From Coemansia sp. RSA 1804 (lineage: Eukaryota > Kickxellomycota > Kickxellomycetes > Kickxellales > Kickxellaceae), in the NCBI GenBank assembly GCA_027578815.1, contig JANBTH010000624.1, positions 1-13,577 on the forward strand: 13,577 nucleotides of DNA, given 5' to 3'. Below, one piece after another: positions 1 to 8,608 of the stretch (positions are counted from its first letter, which is position 1; the number at the start of each line of letters is the position of its first letter). Under the pieces are notes generated by a model. It was not told where the DNA came from, made no database searches, and worked only from the letters and a program-made list of their open reading frames with translations. The position numbers were made by a program, and so were the translations under genes.

Positions 1-489
1 ACTCGCTGTGCTTGATGCTGCGTATTTTTAGATTCCGTTAGAATAAATAAACATTTGTATACATGTTTTTCATTTTTGCGCCCGCGTGCTAATTATTATT
101 CGCATCCTATCATGCTGTTGTCCGAATAGCTGCTTTGTTTACTTGTGATATGCGTTTTTATCTTTGCTTTTATTATTCTTTGCTGACCTGTGCTTACCTT
201 TTTGTGCTTTGGTGTGCTTTGTTGCATTCGGTATTGTGCGGTATTGTGCTTCAATTCGTGCATTATTAGGCTGCTCCACACTGCCAGAAACCCACCAAAT
301 GATTTCTAAGCCTATTCAGTCTCCATTACAACCCACGATCTCAGGGATGTGTGCGACTTTTCTTGCCTTTGTGGTGAGTGATCCAGTGCAAGTTTGTCTG
401 CTACAAAACCTAAGCAAATTTAAATTTTTTGCAACATCTACATTCTTCTGTATGACTCCATTGGGATGTAGAGAACGCATGTACTGATT

Positions 490-513
490 TTGCTCTTACT
501 CTTGCTCTTGCTC
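490..513 (+). repeat. Imperfect hexamer tandem repeat (TTGCTC)4
   Basis: Four contiguous six-base units read TTGCTC, TTACTC, TTGCTC, TTGCTC, followed by a decayed partial unit. It lies in non-coding DNA. In one frame it encodes a run of leucines that mimics a signal peptide, but that frame has no ATG and no conserved continuation. Confidence 0.75.
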
Positions 514-2292
514 GTTCTTGCTGCACATGCACGGTATTCCACAGCTTCGCATGAATTGTTTTGGTTGGCATTCCAATGTTTACGTTTGACTTGCGTTTTA
601 CTGTTGTATCCTGAATGTATGGCGAATATATCTAGCTTACATTCATACCTTCTGTGTGGAAGCACCGCAAGCCTCTTTTTCATCGACCTTTTTTTTCTCC
701 CCTTGCAGCCGGTTTCCTTATTTTGTAGCTGTCGCTAAATAACAGGTGGCTGACTCTCTTTCTTTTTTGTCTCTAAAAGCGACAAACAGTGCACGAGCTG
801 TTTCCTTTTCTGGCAGTTGCAAAAAGAGCCATTTGCGTAATTTGAGTAAATTGCAGAGGCGATAGTGTAAGTGGCTGAGACAAGTGGGGGTGAATAATAA
901 ACATAAACAACATGAAAGCACACAAGAATGCAAATACGAAAATGTGATTTGAAATATCTCTGCTCTTTTTCACCTCCAGCGACAACCCAACCACAATGTG
1001 ATTTTTTGAAAAAAAGAAATATCAAAAACTGAATTTACATGCCCAATAATATTTAACAAGTTGTAACAATGCGTTTATTTTCTATGCATTAACGCGGAAT
1101 CTAAAAAACATTAGATAAATAAACAGGTTGTATGAGATCAATAAACCTTTTTTCACATTTGTTTTCTCCGAAATCAGCAGAATGCGGTCTCAATTAAAGG
1201 CAAAAATAAGAATAAAACTTTTATTTTTGCGTAATAAACCATGGTTTTGTTTATCTAAAAGGTCATGACATGCATGGATGTAAATATCCATCCGAAACCA
1301 TTTCGGGATTCTTTAATGGCGTTTTGGATGGTTTGATGACTACGATGCTTTTTTGCTGTCTAGTGCGAGAACTGCCGAATAGAGAAATGTGACTAGAAAA
1401 ATACAGCACATGCATAGCAAACAATAGAGGCGGAGACCACCGCATTTTTAAACAGTGTTAAGCACATGTTTGCAAGAAATTTTTGGAATACAATACAGCC
1501 TTGCGCTTGGCATTTTTTGTATTTTTATTCTGCAAGTGTTGTATAAACGCTTGCCAATATAGCCTGCTTTCTTGTTCTTGTTTTTATTTCCTTGACAAGA
1601 TGCTGGAATCTGAACGCAGCAACGACACAAAAAGCATTTAATGGTTGTTTCTTTTTCAGCAAATACAACCAATATTATCGCTATTTGTGCTGTGATTCCA
1701 CTGAAATTGCCACTTCCAACAATATCCGACCTTTAATCCACGAGTAAAAAGTATTATAAACAAAAAAGGCTATCAATTGATGTTTGGCTTTTCATGCGCT
1801 TATGTTTTTGTTTGCCGGTTTGCTTCTGCCAACAAGAAACAAATATGTCACTTGTTGCCATAATGAAAACGGAAAAATAACATAAAGCCGTATATTTTGT
1901 TGCTATGAAATGTGTGCTCCTAATCCGGCTTGTTAAAAGGCAGAAATGTACTGGACTGTTGCTTTAAAACATTTACTGGTTCTTGTTCACATCGACAAAG
2001 CTGTTTCGCTTTTATGATTTCATTAACACCAATATTGCATCCATTAAACATTACCGTTTGTATTGTGCAAGCCAGTACCAGAGTTTCTATGATAATACCA
2101 GTAAACACCTGATCACTGTTGATATAGTGGTAATAGATACATGTTTAGAAACCATTTATGCTTTTATTTGTGCGTGCACGGAAAATCCGATACGTAAATA
2201 TGACAACAGTGACAAAAGAACACATGCGTAAGTTACTGTGGTCTTTTTCTTTTTTTTCCTTTGGATTTGCAAGAGTTCCAAGGTAGTTTTTA

Positions 2293-2374
2293 CTTATCAG
2301 ATGGAGCGCAAGGGGAGGAGGGGGGCTATCAGATAAGTCTTCATCCACATCAATGCAACGCTTGGCAGCTTATC
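2293..2374. promoter_or_regulatory. Cluster of GATA-factor sites with two extended iron-GATA motifs
   Basis: Two exact matches to ATCWGATAA are seen. One is on the - strand at 2294-2302 (reads TTATCAGAT on +) and one is on the + strand at 2328-2336 (ATCAGATAA). They face each other about 34 bases apart. A third GATAAG core lies on the - strand at 2369-2374. Between the two extended sites is a G-rich tract (2311-2325) that contains AGGGG, the core of a stress-response element. ATCWGATAA is the extended site described for iron-sensing fungal GATA repressors (SreA/SRE/Fep1 type). Plain GATA sites are also used by nitrogen regulators. The cluster is about 640-710 bases upstream of the first possible start of the transporter gene, the nearest gene I recognise. 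Confidence 0.5.
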
Positions 2375-2404
2375 TGTGTCTAGAATGCAAATAGGTTAGC
2401 ATTT

Positions 2405-3003
2405 ATGAGAACGAAGACATGCGCCAATCGTGGGAGTGTTGCTTTTGGACTTTGCAACATGGCAGTTCACCTGGCTTCGTCCCGCCGGAGATCCAGCTCT
2501 GTATACGTTTGTGCGTACTTCAAAAGTCCTTTTTATGTGCATCGCGAACAGCCGGCACAAAGGGAGAAGACGGGGGAAGTGGATATCGAGCGGATGATCC
2601 GAGCTCTTGACAAGTGGACACGGGAACAGGCCAGCTGAAGGCGAATTCCTCTCCCACTTTTTCTGGCTTTCTTCAAAGCAGCAACTGGCAACAACGAGCA
2701 AATGTGGCTTTCCACTGAACAAGAAGGGGGACTTGCAATCCAATGGCCGGGAAAATGTCTGCAACTGCGTGCGGATGGAGAAGTCGAAGAAAATGCTAGT
2801 CACCACTAAAAACTTTTCTGCCTTTAAAACAACACAAGGCAAATCTTTTATTTCCTCACCTGTTCTCCTGCCGCTCTCAAACGCTGTTTCTGCCACCACC
2901 GATATCTGCGCCAAAGGTCGTCTTCTGCTTCACAAGCTCCTTCGTCTGTGTCTGCTGAGCATCACCACCGCAAACTAGACAGTGCTTAGCAATAGAAAAG
3001 GCA
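2405..3003 (+). other. Probable promoter/leader of the transporter gene; no supported gene
   Basis: Base composition is clearly less AT-rich here than in 1-2400. Open frames of 60-170 codons exist on both strands, but none shows a recognisable domain and they overlap each other in several frames, as expected when stops are rarer by chance. A CCAAT box is visible near 2735. I read this stretch as proximal promoter and 5' untranslated leader of the gene that follows. A short lineage-specific gene cannot be excluded. Confidence 0.4.
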
Positions 3004-3255
3004 ATGTCGCGCCCTCCAACGCCGCGGACCTCGACCTCTTCTTCTCCTTCATCATCTCTTTCTCCTCCAGCAAACAGCAATCGAAAGTTTTCGTTTGACC
3101 CTCCTGCTCACCCGCAGCCAGCATCCAGACCCTCGTTTCCGCTAATTTCTTATCCAAACAGCTTCTTCTCTTCAGCAAAAAACATTATTGCACCTGCTTT
3201 TTCCTCACATAGCACGCCTGAATTGGAACTTTTCCCATTGAATCGCAAAGCCTAA
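3004..3255 (+). CDS. Ser/Pro-rich leader ORF in frame with the transporter (uORF or interrupted N-terminus)
   Basis: This 83-codon frame begins at an ATG with G at -3 (MSRPPTPRTSTSSS...) and ends at TAA 3253-3255. It is rich in Ser and Pro, disordered in character, and looks codon-biased rather than random. Its frame is the same as that of the transporter exon that continues from 3256 to 3709 without further stops. Three readings are possible. It may be an upstream ORF that limits translation of the transporter. It may be the true transporter N-terminus broken by a single nonsense change (CAA to TAA would suffice) or a sequencing error. Or it may be skipped by splicing. For the last, the only upstream GT options, such as 3135, are poor donors. 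Confidence 0.4.
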   Translation: MSRPPTPRTSTSSSPSSSLSPPANSNRKFSFDPPAHPQPASRPSFPLISYPNSFFSSAKNIIAPAFSSHSTPELELFPLNRKA

Positions 3256-3378
3256 GCGCCCTCCGGAAGCACGTTGCAGAACCCGGCCAACAGCTTTGCC
3301 ATTGCCGCGGTATCCGATAGCGGATCTGCAGAACACAACGACGGTGCGGAGACGAGCGGCGAGAGCCATAGCAAGCCA

Positions 3379-5624
3379 ATGGGCCGCACCGACAGCCGAG
3401 GCCACAGCCGAAGCCGCAGCCACAGCCGTAGCGGCACCGGCAGTAACGTCCGAAGAAGCAGTATCTTCTGGACAAGCACAGACTCAACGAATCCTCCTTC
3501 GCAAGACCAGCCGCTCCTTAACCCGCGAGCTCTGTCGCGCACGTCGTTTGGCGATGCTCACGCCTCGTTAGATGCTGAAGACGGGCGGTGGCAGCACAGA
3601 CTATCGTCATCGTCATCCTCTGGAGATCTCACCGAGTTTGAGCGCGCCTGGTCGCAGCGAAGGCGCGGATTCCAGGTCCTGGCTGTTGCCTGCGCACTGC
3701 TAATATCGGGTAAGTCTCGTCAGCCTTCTTTTCTCCAAAAAACAGGCGCAAACTCCACTGGTTGCCACGCCTCCAGCGCAGTAGATGGCGGCGACACATA
3801 GGCCCCATGCTCGGGAGATGTAATATTTTCTAGCTGCTAGTCTATGAACTGACCATTGCCGTTGGCGTTCTGATAACACCCTTCTTGCTTGTCTTGCTGG
3901 TTGTGCATATGTAGTCGGTAGCCACTACTCTGCCCACACGCTTGGCGCACTAAAGTCAACAATTAAAAAGGTAAGACATCATACCACAATTCTGAGGTGC
4001 ATCTATGTGACGGACGCCTCGTCATTGTCGCTGCGCTTTCATTTACTCGTTAGCAACCACTTTGCGCGCCTCCTACTGCTCATATGCTTATATGATGCCT
4101 ATATGTGTATGTGTGCATATGGCGCGTGTGTATCTGAGGAGAGGAGCGTGACGCGTGTGTGTCAAAGCGCAAGCTACAGGCATGGTGGTGTTTCATTGCT
4201 CTTGGAAATTGAATTTCTGAAGCCGGTGCGAGCGCCAACTAACAGCGTGCAATGACTTTCTTTTATCGTATCTCTTCTTTTTTTTCTCTCAAAACTAGGA
4301 GCTTGACATTACAAACACTCAGTATGGCGCATTGCAGTCAACAGTGTCGGCGGTAAATACCATTCTGCCTATACTCGGAGGCCTGTTCATAGACTCATTT
4401 GGTACAACGACAGGGTCTCTTGTTGCCACATCGCTAATCATGGTAGGGAACCTGATAATATCCATATCCACGCATCACCAGTCATTCTCAACAATGGTTG
4501 CTGGAAGAATACTCTACGGCCTAGGCTCGGGCACGATAACAGTTGTACAGGAAACCATCCTAGGAAGCTGGTTCAAGGGCAAGGGTCTTGCTATCACCAT
4601 AGCCATCCAGATCACAACGTCTCGCATCGCCTCGTTTCTCTCGATGGGAACTGCGATCCCCGTTGCTGAGCACTTTGGCTTTTACGGCGCGGCATTCTGG
4701 GCAAACTTTATTGTATGTGCACTTTCTTTTGGGATCAACCTTGTGTACATGGCTGCGATGAGACACATTCATAGAGAGGCGTCGCCAGAGATGCTTGCCC
4801 GACTGCGCTCCAAGCACAAGTTCAATCCGCGCCTGGTACTTTTTTTCTTTGGCATCTACTGGCTGATCATTGTCGAGTCATTCACGGTGGGCGCTGGGTG
4901 GACCAGCTTCTTGCACATAAACAGCGAGCTTGTGAAGCTGCGCTTTGGCGTCAACGATACCATTGCCGCGTGGTCTGCAAGCGTGTCGCAGATAATGCCC
5001 ATCTTCATTGTGCCGTTTCTTGGGTGGTTCTTTGACTTCTTCGGCTTGCGCACAGACATGCTAATTGCGTCGACTGCAACATTCACCGCCTCAATGCTTC
5101 TACTGGGCTTCACAAAGGCAAACCCGTTGATCGGACTGGCCATATTCTCTATATCGCTGGCGCTTGGGCCGTTGGCTGAGATCACCGCTATCTCGCTTAT
5201 CCTGCCCACAAGCTCGCTGGGCACTGGTCTGGGAATCTACAAGTCAGCCATGAATATCGGCTCCACCATCGTGGACATTGTTGTAGGTGTGCTCCAAGAC
5301 CGCGGATCGCGCATTGTTGAGGACTCCGAACACAGCTACGACTATGTCATGGTTTTCTTTGTGGCATGGGGCGCGCTATCCACGCTTGTTGCCGGCTCAG
5401 TCTTCTTGGCCGACAGACTCAAGTGGAACAGTCTGCTACGCAGCAACGCAAGCAGACGCAAAGAGACTTACCACATCGTAAAGGCCAAAATCGGCCAGCC
5501 GATTCTCTATGCCTCAGCGCCCAACTGGCGCGCCTATGTGACTTTTTGGAACTACATACCGCTTGCTACGCTCGCCGTGTTGCTTGCAATAAGCTGGGTT
5601 CTGTTTGGAATGAAGCTGGCATGA
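3379..5624 (+). CDS. MFSD1-like major facilitator superfamily transporter, three exons
   Basis: Exons are 3379-3709, 3915-3970 and 4299-5624, giving 570 residues from ATG 3379. The family (MFS, resembling animal lysosomal MFSD1 and its fungal relatives) moves small solutes; the substrate is unknown here. Residues 1-95 are a disordered Ser/Arg tail with an RS stretch (10-18) and a DQPLL acidic-dileucine-like sequence (43-47) of the kind used for vacuolar/lysosomal sorting. The first membrane segment (about 97-117) crosses intron 1; splicing restores LLISVGSHYSAHTLGALKS, a strong family match. MFS motif-A-like loops are GGLFIDSFG (156-164) and GWFFDFFGLR (371-380), one per half. Twelve segments are followed by a thirteenth hydrophobic stretch (about 545-567) at the C-terminus. 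The start is uncertain: ATG 3379 is the first in-frame ATG after the TAA at 3253 but has a poor context, and an original start at 3004 would add 125 codons. Confidence 0.82.
3710..3914 (+). other. Intron 1 of the transporter gene
   Basis: Donor GTAAGT at 3710 is perfect consensus and acceptor is TAG at 3912-3914, giving 205 bases. A CTGAC branch-point candidate lies near 3850. The intron is phase 1: the split codon becomes GTC (Val) inside transmembrane segment 1. Unspliced, the frame runs into a stop by 3801. Confidence 0.85.
3971..4298 (+). other. Intron 2 of the transporter gene
   Basis: Donor GTAAGA follows AAAAG at 3971 and acceptor CTAG ends at 4298 after a long pyrimidine tract, giving 328 bases, phase 0. 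Joining it restores STIKK-ELDITNTQYGALQST, the expected loop between membrane segments 1 and 2. An 82-codon frame inside the intron (4007-4255) has no recognisable content. Confidence 0.83.
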
Positions 5625-5804
5625 CGCTACTACTACTACTAGGATGAAGCAGAGTCGGCAAATCGAATACATGCTGCTTGTCTTTTGGTCTATCTGTCTA
5701 CATATTTTTTCTGTTGTATATTTTATTATCATTTTGGTCTATTAATATTTTTTATTACTTTTCACACAAACTACACACAATTGTAATGATCATTGCATGC
5801 TATT
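5625..5804. terminator. Shared 3' region of two convergent genes
   Basis: This 180-base AT-rich spacer separates the ends of the + strand transporter and the - strand gene. TTTATT at 5722-5727 and 5751-5756 reads AATAAA on the - strand, 78 and 49 bases beyond the stop of the 725-residue gene, so both are good polyadenylation signals for it. No canonical AATAAA serves the + strand gene; T-rich and TATTAATATT-like elements probably do. Confidence 0.55.
5627..5641 (+). repeat. (CTA)5 microsatellite just after the transporter stop
   Basis: Five CTA trinucleotides begin two bases after the TGA stop codon of the transporter, in the 3' untranslated region. Likely length-variable; no function is suggested by the sequence. 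Confidence 0.8.
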
Positions 5805-7982
5805 TCAGCTTCTTTTGATCTCAGGGATCTTGCCTGCAGAAAGGCTGGTTGTCATTCGCTTCATGCTAAGCGAGCGGGAAAGCGTTGGTGCTGCTGCTGT
5901 TGTTAGTCCAGCAAGCTTCTCCTCGATGCTAGTCATTATGGCCTCCATGCACATGAAGCGAGTCTCCAGATCCGAGACTCGGGCCAGAAGCTGGGCCACA
6001 ACTGGCTCATCCGAGCCTCTGGGGCTGCCCACTGAATAGACCCGTTGCTGCAATCCGGGGGAGACTACTGCTCGGTTCTGGTGCGACTGCGACTGCGACT
6101 GCGACGGGATGTAATGCCTTTGCATAGAAGGAGGCGGGCTGTACTGGTGTGCTTGCTGTGCTGTCGAGGATGACCGTGCAAAGGCCTGAGAAAGACTGTA
6201 TGATTGTCTCCAAAGCACAGGGGGAGGCGGTTGGTCTGTCACTGTATGAAGATCCGGCGGCCGCTCGCTGCAGGGTCCGTCGCTAGTATGATCCGTAGGG
6301 GTGTCCACAGCAACAGCTCCATGGGTGCCTTCTTCATCGACATGTAGATGCCTGCGCATAGCAATGTCGCTAACATCAGAGCCAAGGCGAGATGTTCTAC
6401 TCTGTGAGCCACTGTTGCTGGTGCTACTACAATAGCTGCCATTGTCCACATCCTCTTCTTGTTTGAAAGACGGCCGGTCTATAACCGGAAGTGCTGACTG
6501 ATAAGGCGCTGTTCCATGACTTGGTGCGGTTTCTGTAGACTCAGAAGACACGGTTGGCAGGGTTGGCAGAAACGCAGATGGCATTCTATCCGCTGGCTTT
6601 ACAGAAGAACCGCCAACTATGCTTCCGTCTTGGGCTATAGTTACAAGCAGAGGCGAGTGTGCATCTGTGTTCTGAATATCTGCGCCGACTTGCTGGCTTG
6701 TGTTCCTTCGGCCAATTACACGATACACGCGCACAGTCTGCTGCTCACTCTCCTCAACATCTGTCTTTTTGCTGCTGCCGGCTTGAATATTCCCATTGTT
6801 GACCGTAGCAGTATTATCGTGCGAAGCGATGTTTAGACGGCTGGGAATCTTGCTGTCAAAGTAGTGGCGCTGAGGAATCGGTTGCAGAATAGTCGTTCGC
6901 CTGGAATCGCTGGCGTGCTGGTCAATTCCAACGCTGCTAAGACGCAGATCGGTCACCTCAGGATGTTCACTGTTGGCCATGCTGTCGTCTCCCTGTGTCA
7001 CAGAGTAATGCCTTGGTGTTGGCATGCTTATAACGCTCTTGTTGTTTGGAAGCGGCATTGCGGGTGGCAGCAAAACGCCAGAAGAAAGGGGGAGAGGAAT
7101 GTCCGAGTGCTGCTCAGGCGGTTCGGAGAATCTGACTGTGGGCTCTCTTGTGCGGGTAGCTATGATTCTCTCAATGCTTAGAGCAGTGCTATTGAGCGAG
7201 ACCTTGGATCCATCTGTCGCTTTTCTGGAACTGGGCTTTTTGGTGCTGTGCTTATTGTGGCGGCTGCGATGAGAGCCTGTTTCATCGTGGTGACGGTGAC
7301 GGTGTCGATGAGTATGACTGTGCTTGTCGTGTTTGTGGTGGGGTTTGGTGAATGATGACTGTTGTTTTGATTTGGTATCGCTGGGCGAAGAGTGTGAGCG
7401 ACGAGTGTTGCCCTTCTTGGGATTTTGCTTGCCATTCTTGTCATGCTTGCTGTGCCTGCTGCTCTTCTCCTTTTTGTCCTTGTCTCTATTGCTGCTACTG
7501 CTGCTTAAAAGAAATCGGAGGAACCGCGGCCTATGCACACCATCAGAAAACAGCCGTGGACGATCCGAAGGCGCCGACTGTTTCTCTTTGGATAGCCCTG
7601 GCCCAACATTTGACGAGTCGTGGTGATCAATTTTGCTTGCACTGCGGTGTTTGTGGGTCCGAGAGTGTTTTCTATCGCTAGAATGTTTGTGCGCGGTACG
7701 CTGAACCCTCTTAACTTGCTGGCGCGATGAATCCGAAGGGGCAGTGGCCTTTGCTGCAGACGATCCTTTTGCGGCCGAGCTGGAGTGCCGCCGAACAAGA
7801 ACCGATGGACGCTGGCTGACTGACGGATCATCCTCATCGTCCCTTGTAGCGTGGTCCTTCCGCTTGGTGCTCCAGCGTCTGAACAGCGTGTCTGAGGCAC
7901 TCCATCGTCTCTCGTGTGCTGCTGTCTCAGATGGCGATGCAGAGCGGCCTGGTATGGCCTTTTCTGCTCTTGTGGACGGCAT
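5805..7982 (-). CDS. Unassigned 725-residue basic, His/Ser-rich disordered protein with C-terminal coiled coil
   Basis: I do not recognise this protein. The frame is open from ATG 7982, and an in-frame TAG lies 12 bases upstream. The N-terminal third is very basic: two RRWS copies at 25-28 and 35-38 fit RRxS phosphorylation sites for PKA-type kinases, and a Lys/His/Arg/Ser region ends in a His-rich block (about 211-246) of alternating His-Arg pairs. The middle and C-terminal parts are Ser/Thr/Pro-rich with repeated short RHY or RVY tyrosine sites. A predicted amphipathic coiled coil (about 659-693, with heptad Leu/Ile/Met) lies near the end, followed by SRSLSMKR. There are no membrane segments, signal peptide or catalytic motifs. 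It could be a phospho-regulated scaffold or a nuclear/speckle or cytoskeletal adaptor; this is inference. Two polyadenylation signals follow it. Confidence 0.8.
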   Translation of the reverse strand: MPSTRAEKAIPGRSASPSETAAHERRWSASDTLFRRWSTKRKDHATRDDEDDPSVSQRPSVLVRRHSSSAAKGSSAAKATAPSDSSRQQVKRVQRTAHKHSSDRKHSRTHKHRSASKIDHHDSSNVGPGLSKEKQSAPSDRPRLFSDGVHRPRFLRFLLSSSSSNRDKDKKEKSSRHSKHDKNGKQNPKKGNTRRSHSSPSDTKSKQQSSFTKPHHKHDKHSHTHRHRHRHHDETGSHRSRHNKHSTKKPSSRKATDGSKVSLNSTALSIERIIATRTREPTVRFSEPPEQHSDIPLPLSSGVLLPPAMPLPNNKSVISMPTPRHYSVTQGDDSMANSEHPEVTDLRLSSVGIDQHASDSRRTTILQPIPQRHYFDSKIPSRLNIASHDNTATVNNGNIQAGSSKKTDVEESEQQTVRVYRVIGRRNTSQQVGADIQNTDAHSPLLVTIAQDGSIVGGSSVKPADRMPSAFLPTLPTVSSESTETAPSHGTAPYQSALPVIDRPSFKQEEDVDNGSYCSSTSNSGSQSRTSRLGSDVSDIAMRRHLHVDEEGTHGAVAVDTPTDHTSDGPCSERPPDLHTVTDQPPPPVLWRQSYSLSQAFARSSSTAQQAHQYSPPPSMQRHYIPSQSQSQSHQNRAVVSPGLQQRVYSVGSPRGSDEPVVAQLLARVSDLETRFMCMEAIMTSIEEKLAGLTTAAAPTLSRSLSMKRMTTSLSAGKIPEIKRS
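6082..6105 (-). repeat. Coding hexamer repeat (TGCGAC)4 giving Ser-Gln repeats
   Basis: Four perfect TGCGAC units on + encode an SQSQSQSQ run on the - strand in the C-terminal third of the 725-residue protein. SQ is the minimal ATM/ATR (Mec1/Tel1) phosphorylation site, but a hexamer expansion is a sufficient explanation. Confidence 0.85.
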
Positions 7983-8195
7983 GGGTGTTGTCTAATGGGG
8001 AGGGTGAGGTGGCTATCGCAAGACCCAGCGGATGCTCTACTGATCCTTACCAATATTGCAAAATGATTCCGCAGCACAAAAATAGGATACAAAGCGATTT
8101 AAAAGGACAATTGTGTACTAGCGCAGGCGTTTAGAGAGAGTATAATGTAATAAAAATGTGCTTTCTGCTCTTTCTTGCTCTTTTGTTTTTTTTTG

Positions 8196-8205
8196 GTTCG
8201 CGAAC
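8196..8205. promoter_or_regulatory. Perfect palindrome GTTCGCGAAC
   Basis: A 10-base perfect palindrome about 215 bases upstream of the start of the 725-residue gene. CpG-centred palindromes like this are typical dimeric transcription-factor sites, and the TTCGCG core resembles E2F/MBF-type sites. No family can be assigned from this alone. Confidence 0.3.
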
Positions 8206-8572
8206 AGAAAAGAGGAAGAAAACCGTCTGTTGTTAGATGCTGACCAGCAGGTAATTCCAAAAGATTGTAACAGAGGGGATGAAGGGGAGGGAAAAGAGTG
8301 AAGCTGCTTCCAAGAAGAAAGAAGAGCAACCAGGGACGGAATCAGCCAACCGTAATATATTGCAAATTGCTTTGGTCCTTCACTTCTTTGCCAACATTGC
8401 TTCCGCTTTTTACACTGGGGCTGGCAAGACCGATGATGCAGTGAGAAATAAAATGAATGGCGGATGCAGACGACTGGTCTGTCACGTTTTCCAGATAGTT
8501 TTCTCCCTTCATAACAGCATTACTCGATCGGCGCCAAAGCGTCTTTTCCACATTTTAATTGGCCAAGCACGA

Positions 8573-8608
8573 CCCCCAGCCGAAAGCAACAAAGTCAAAA
8601 TCTGGGGG
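8573..8608. repeat. Inverted repeat CCCCCAG / CTGGGGG
   Basis: Seven-base perfect arms at 8573-8579 and 8602-8608 flank a 22-base spacer in non-coding DNA. It could be a pair of zinc-finger binding sites (C/G-rich cores such as CCCCT or GGGG) or chance. Confidence 0.4.

Larger units (their letters stand above)
1..2404. other. Gene-poor AT-rich intergenic DNA
   Basis: No convincing gene was found on either strand. All open frames are short, many lack an ATG, and they read as strings of Leu, Phe, Cys and Ser produced by T-rich DNA. There is no tRNA B-box and no conserved protein motif. The first 60 bases contain an AATAAATAAA tract (about 42-51), which could be the 3' end of a + strand gene lying left of the window, but this is weak. 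From about 700 to 1900 the DNA is dominated by A and T runs with scattered GATAA cores. The G-rich and GATA-rich block near 2293-2374 is listed separately. Confidence 0.6.

Noticed and set aside
490..738. 82-codon frame starting with a leucine run that looks like a signal peptide
   Set aside because: The leucines come from the TTGCTC hexamer repeat; the frame starts at TTG and the rest is not protein-like.
2396..2914. 172-codon open frame on the - strand in the GC-richer upstream block
   Set aside because: No recognisable domain; several overlapping frames on both strands are open here, as expected by chance. It covers the region I read as promoter and leader of the transporter.
2607..2978. 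123-codon open frame on the + strand
   Set aside because: No ATG at its first codon, no domain and no good splice link to the transporter exon.
4007..4255. 82-codon frame inside transporter intron 2
   Set aside because: It lies between well-supported splice sites and has no recognisable content.
7505..8092. 195-codon frame on the - strand overlapping the start of the 725-residue gene
   Set aside because: It lies in another frame of the same strand; its His/Arg/Gln content is the out-of-frame reading of the basic low-complexity region.
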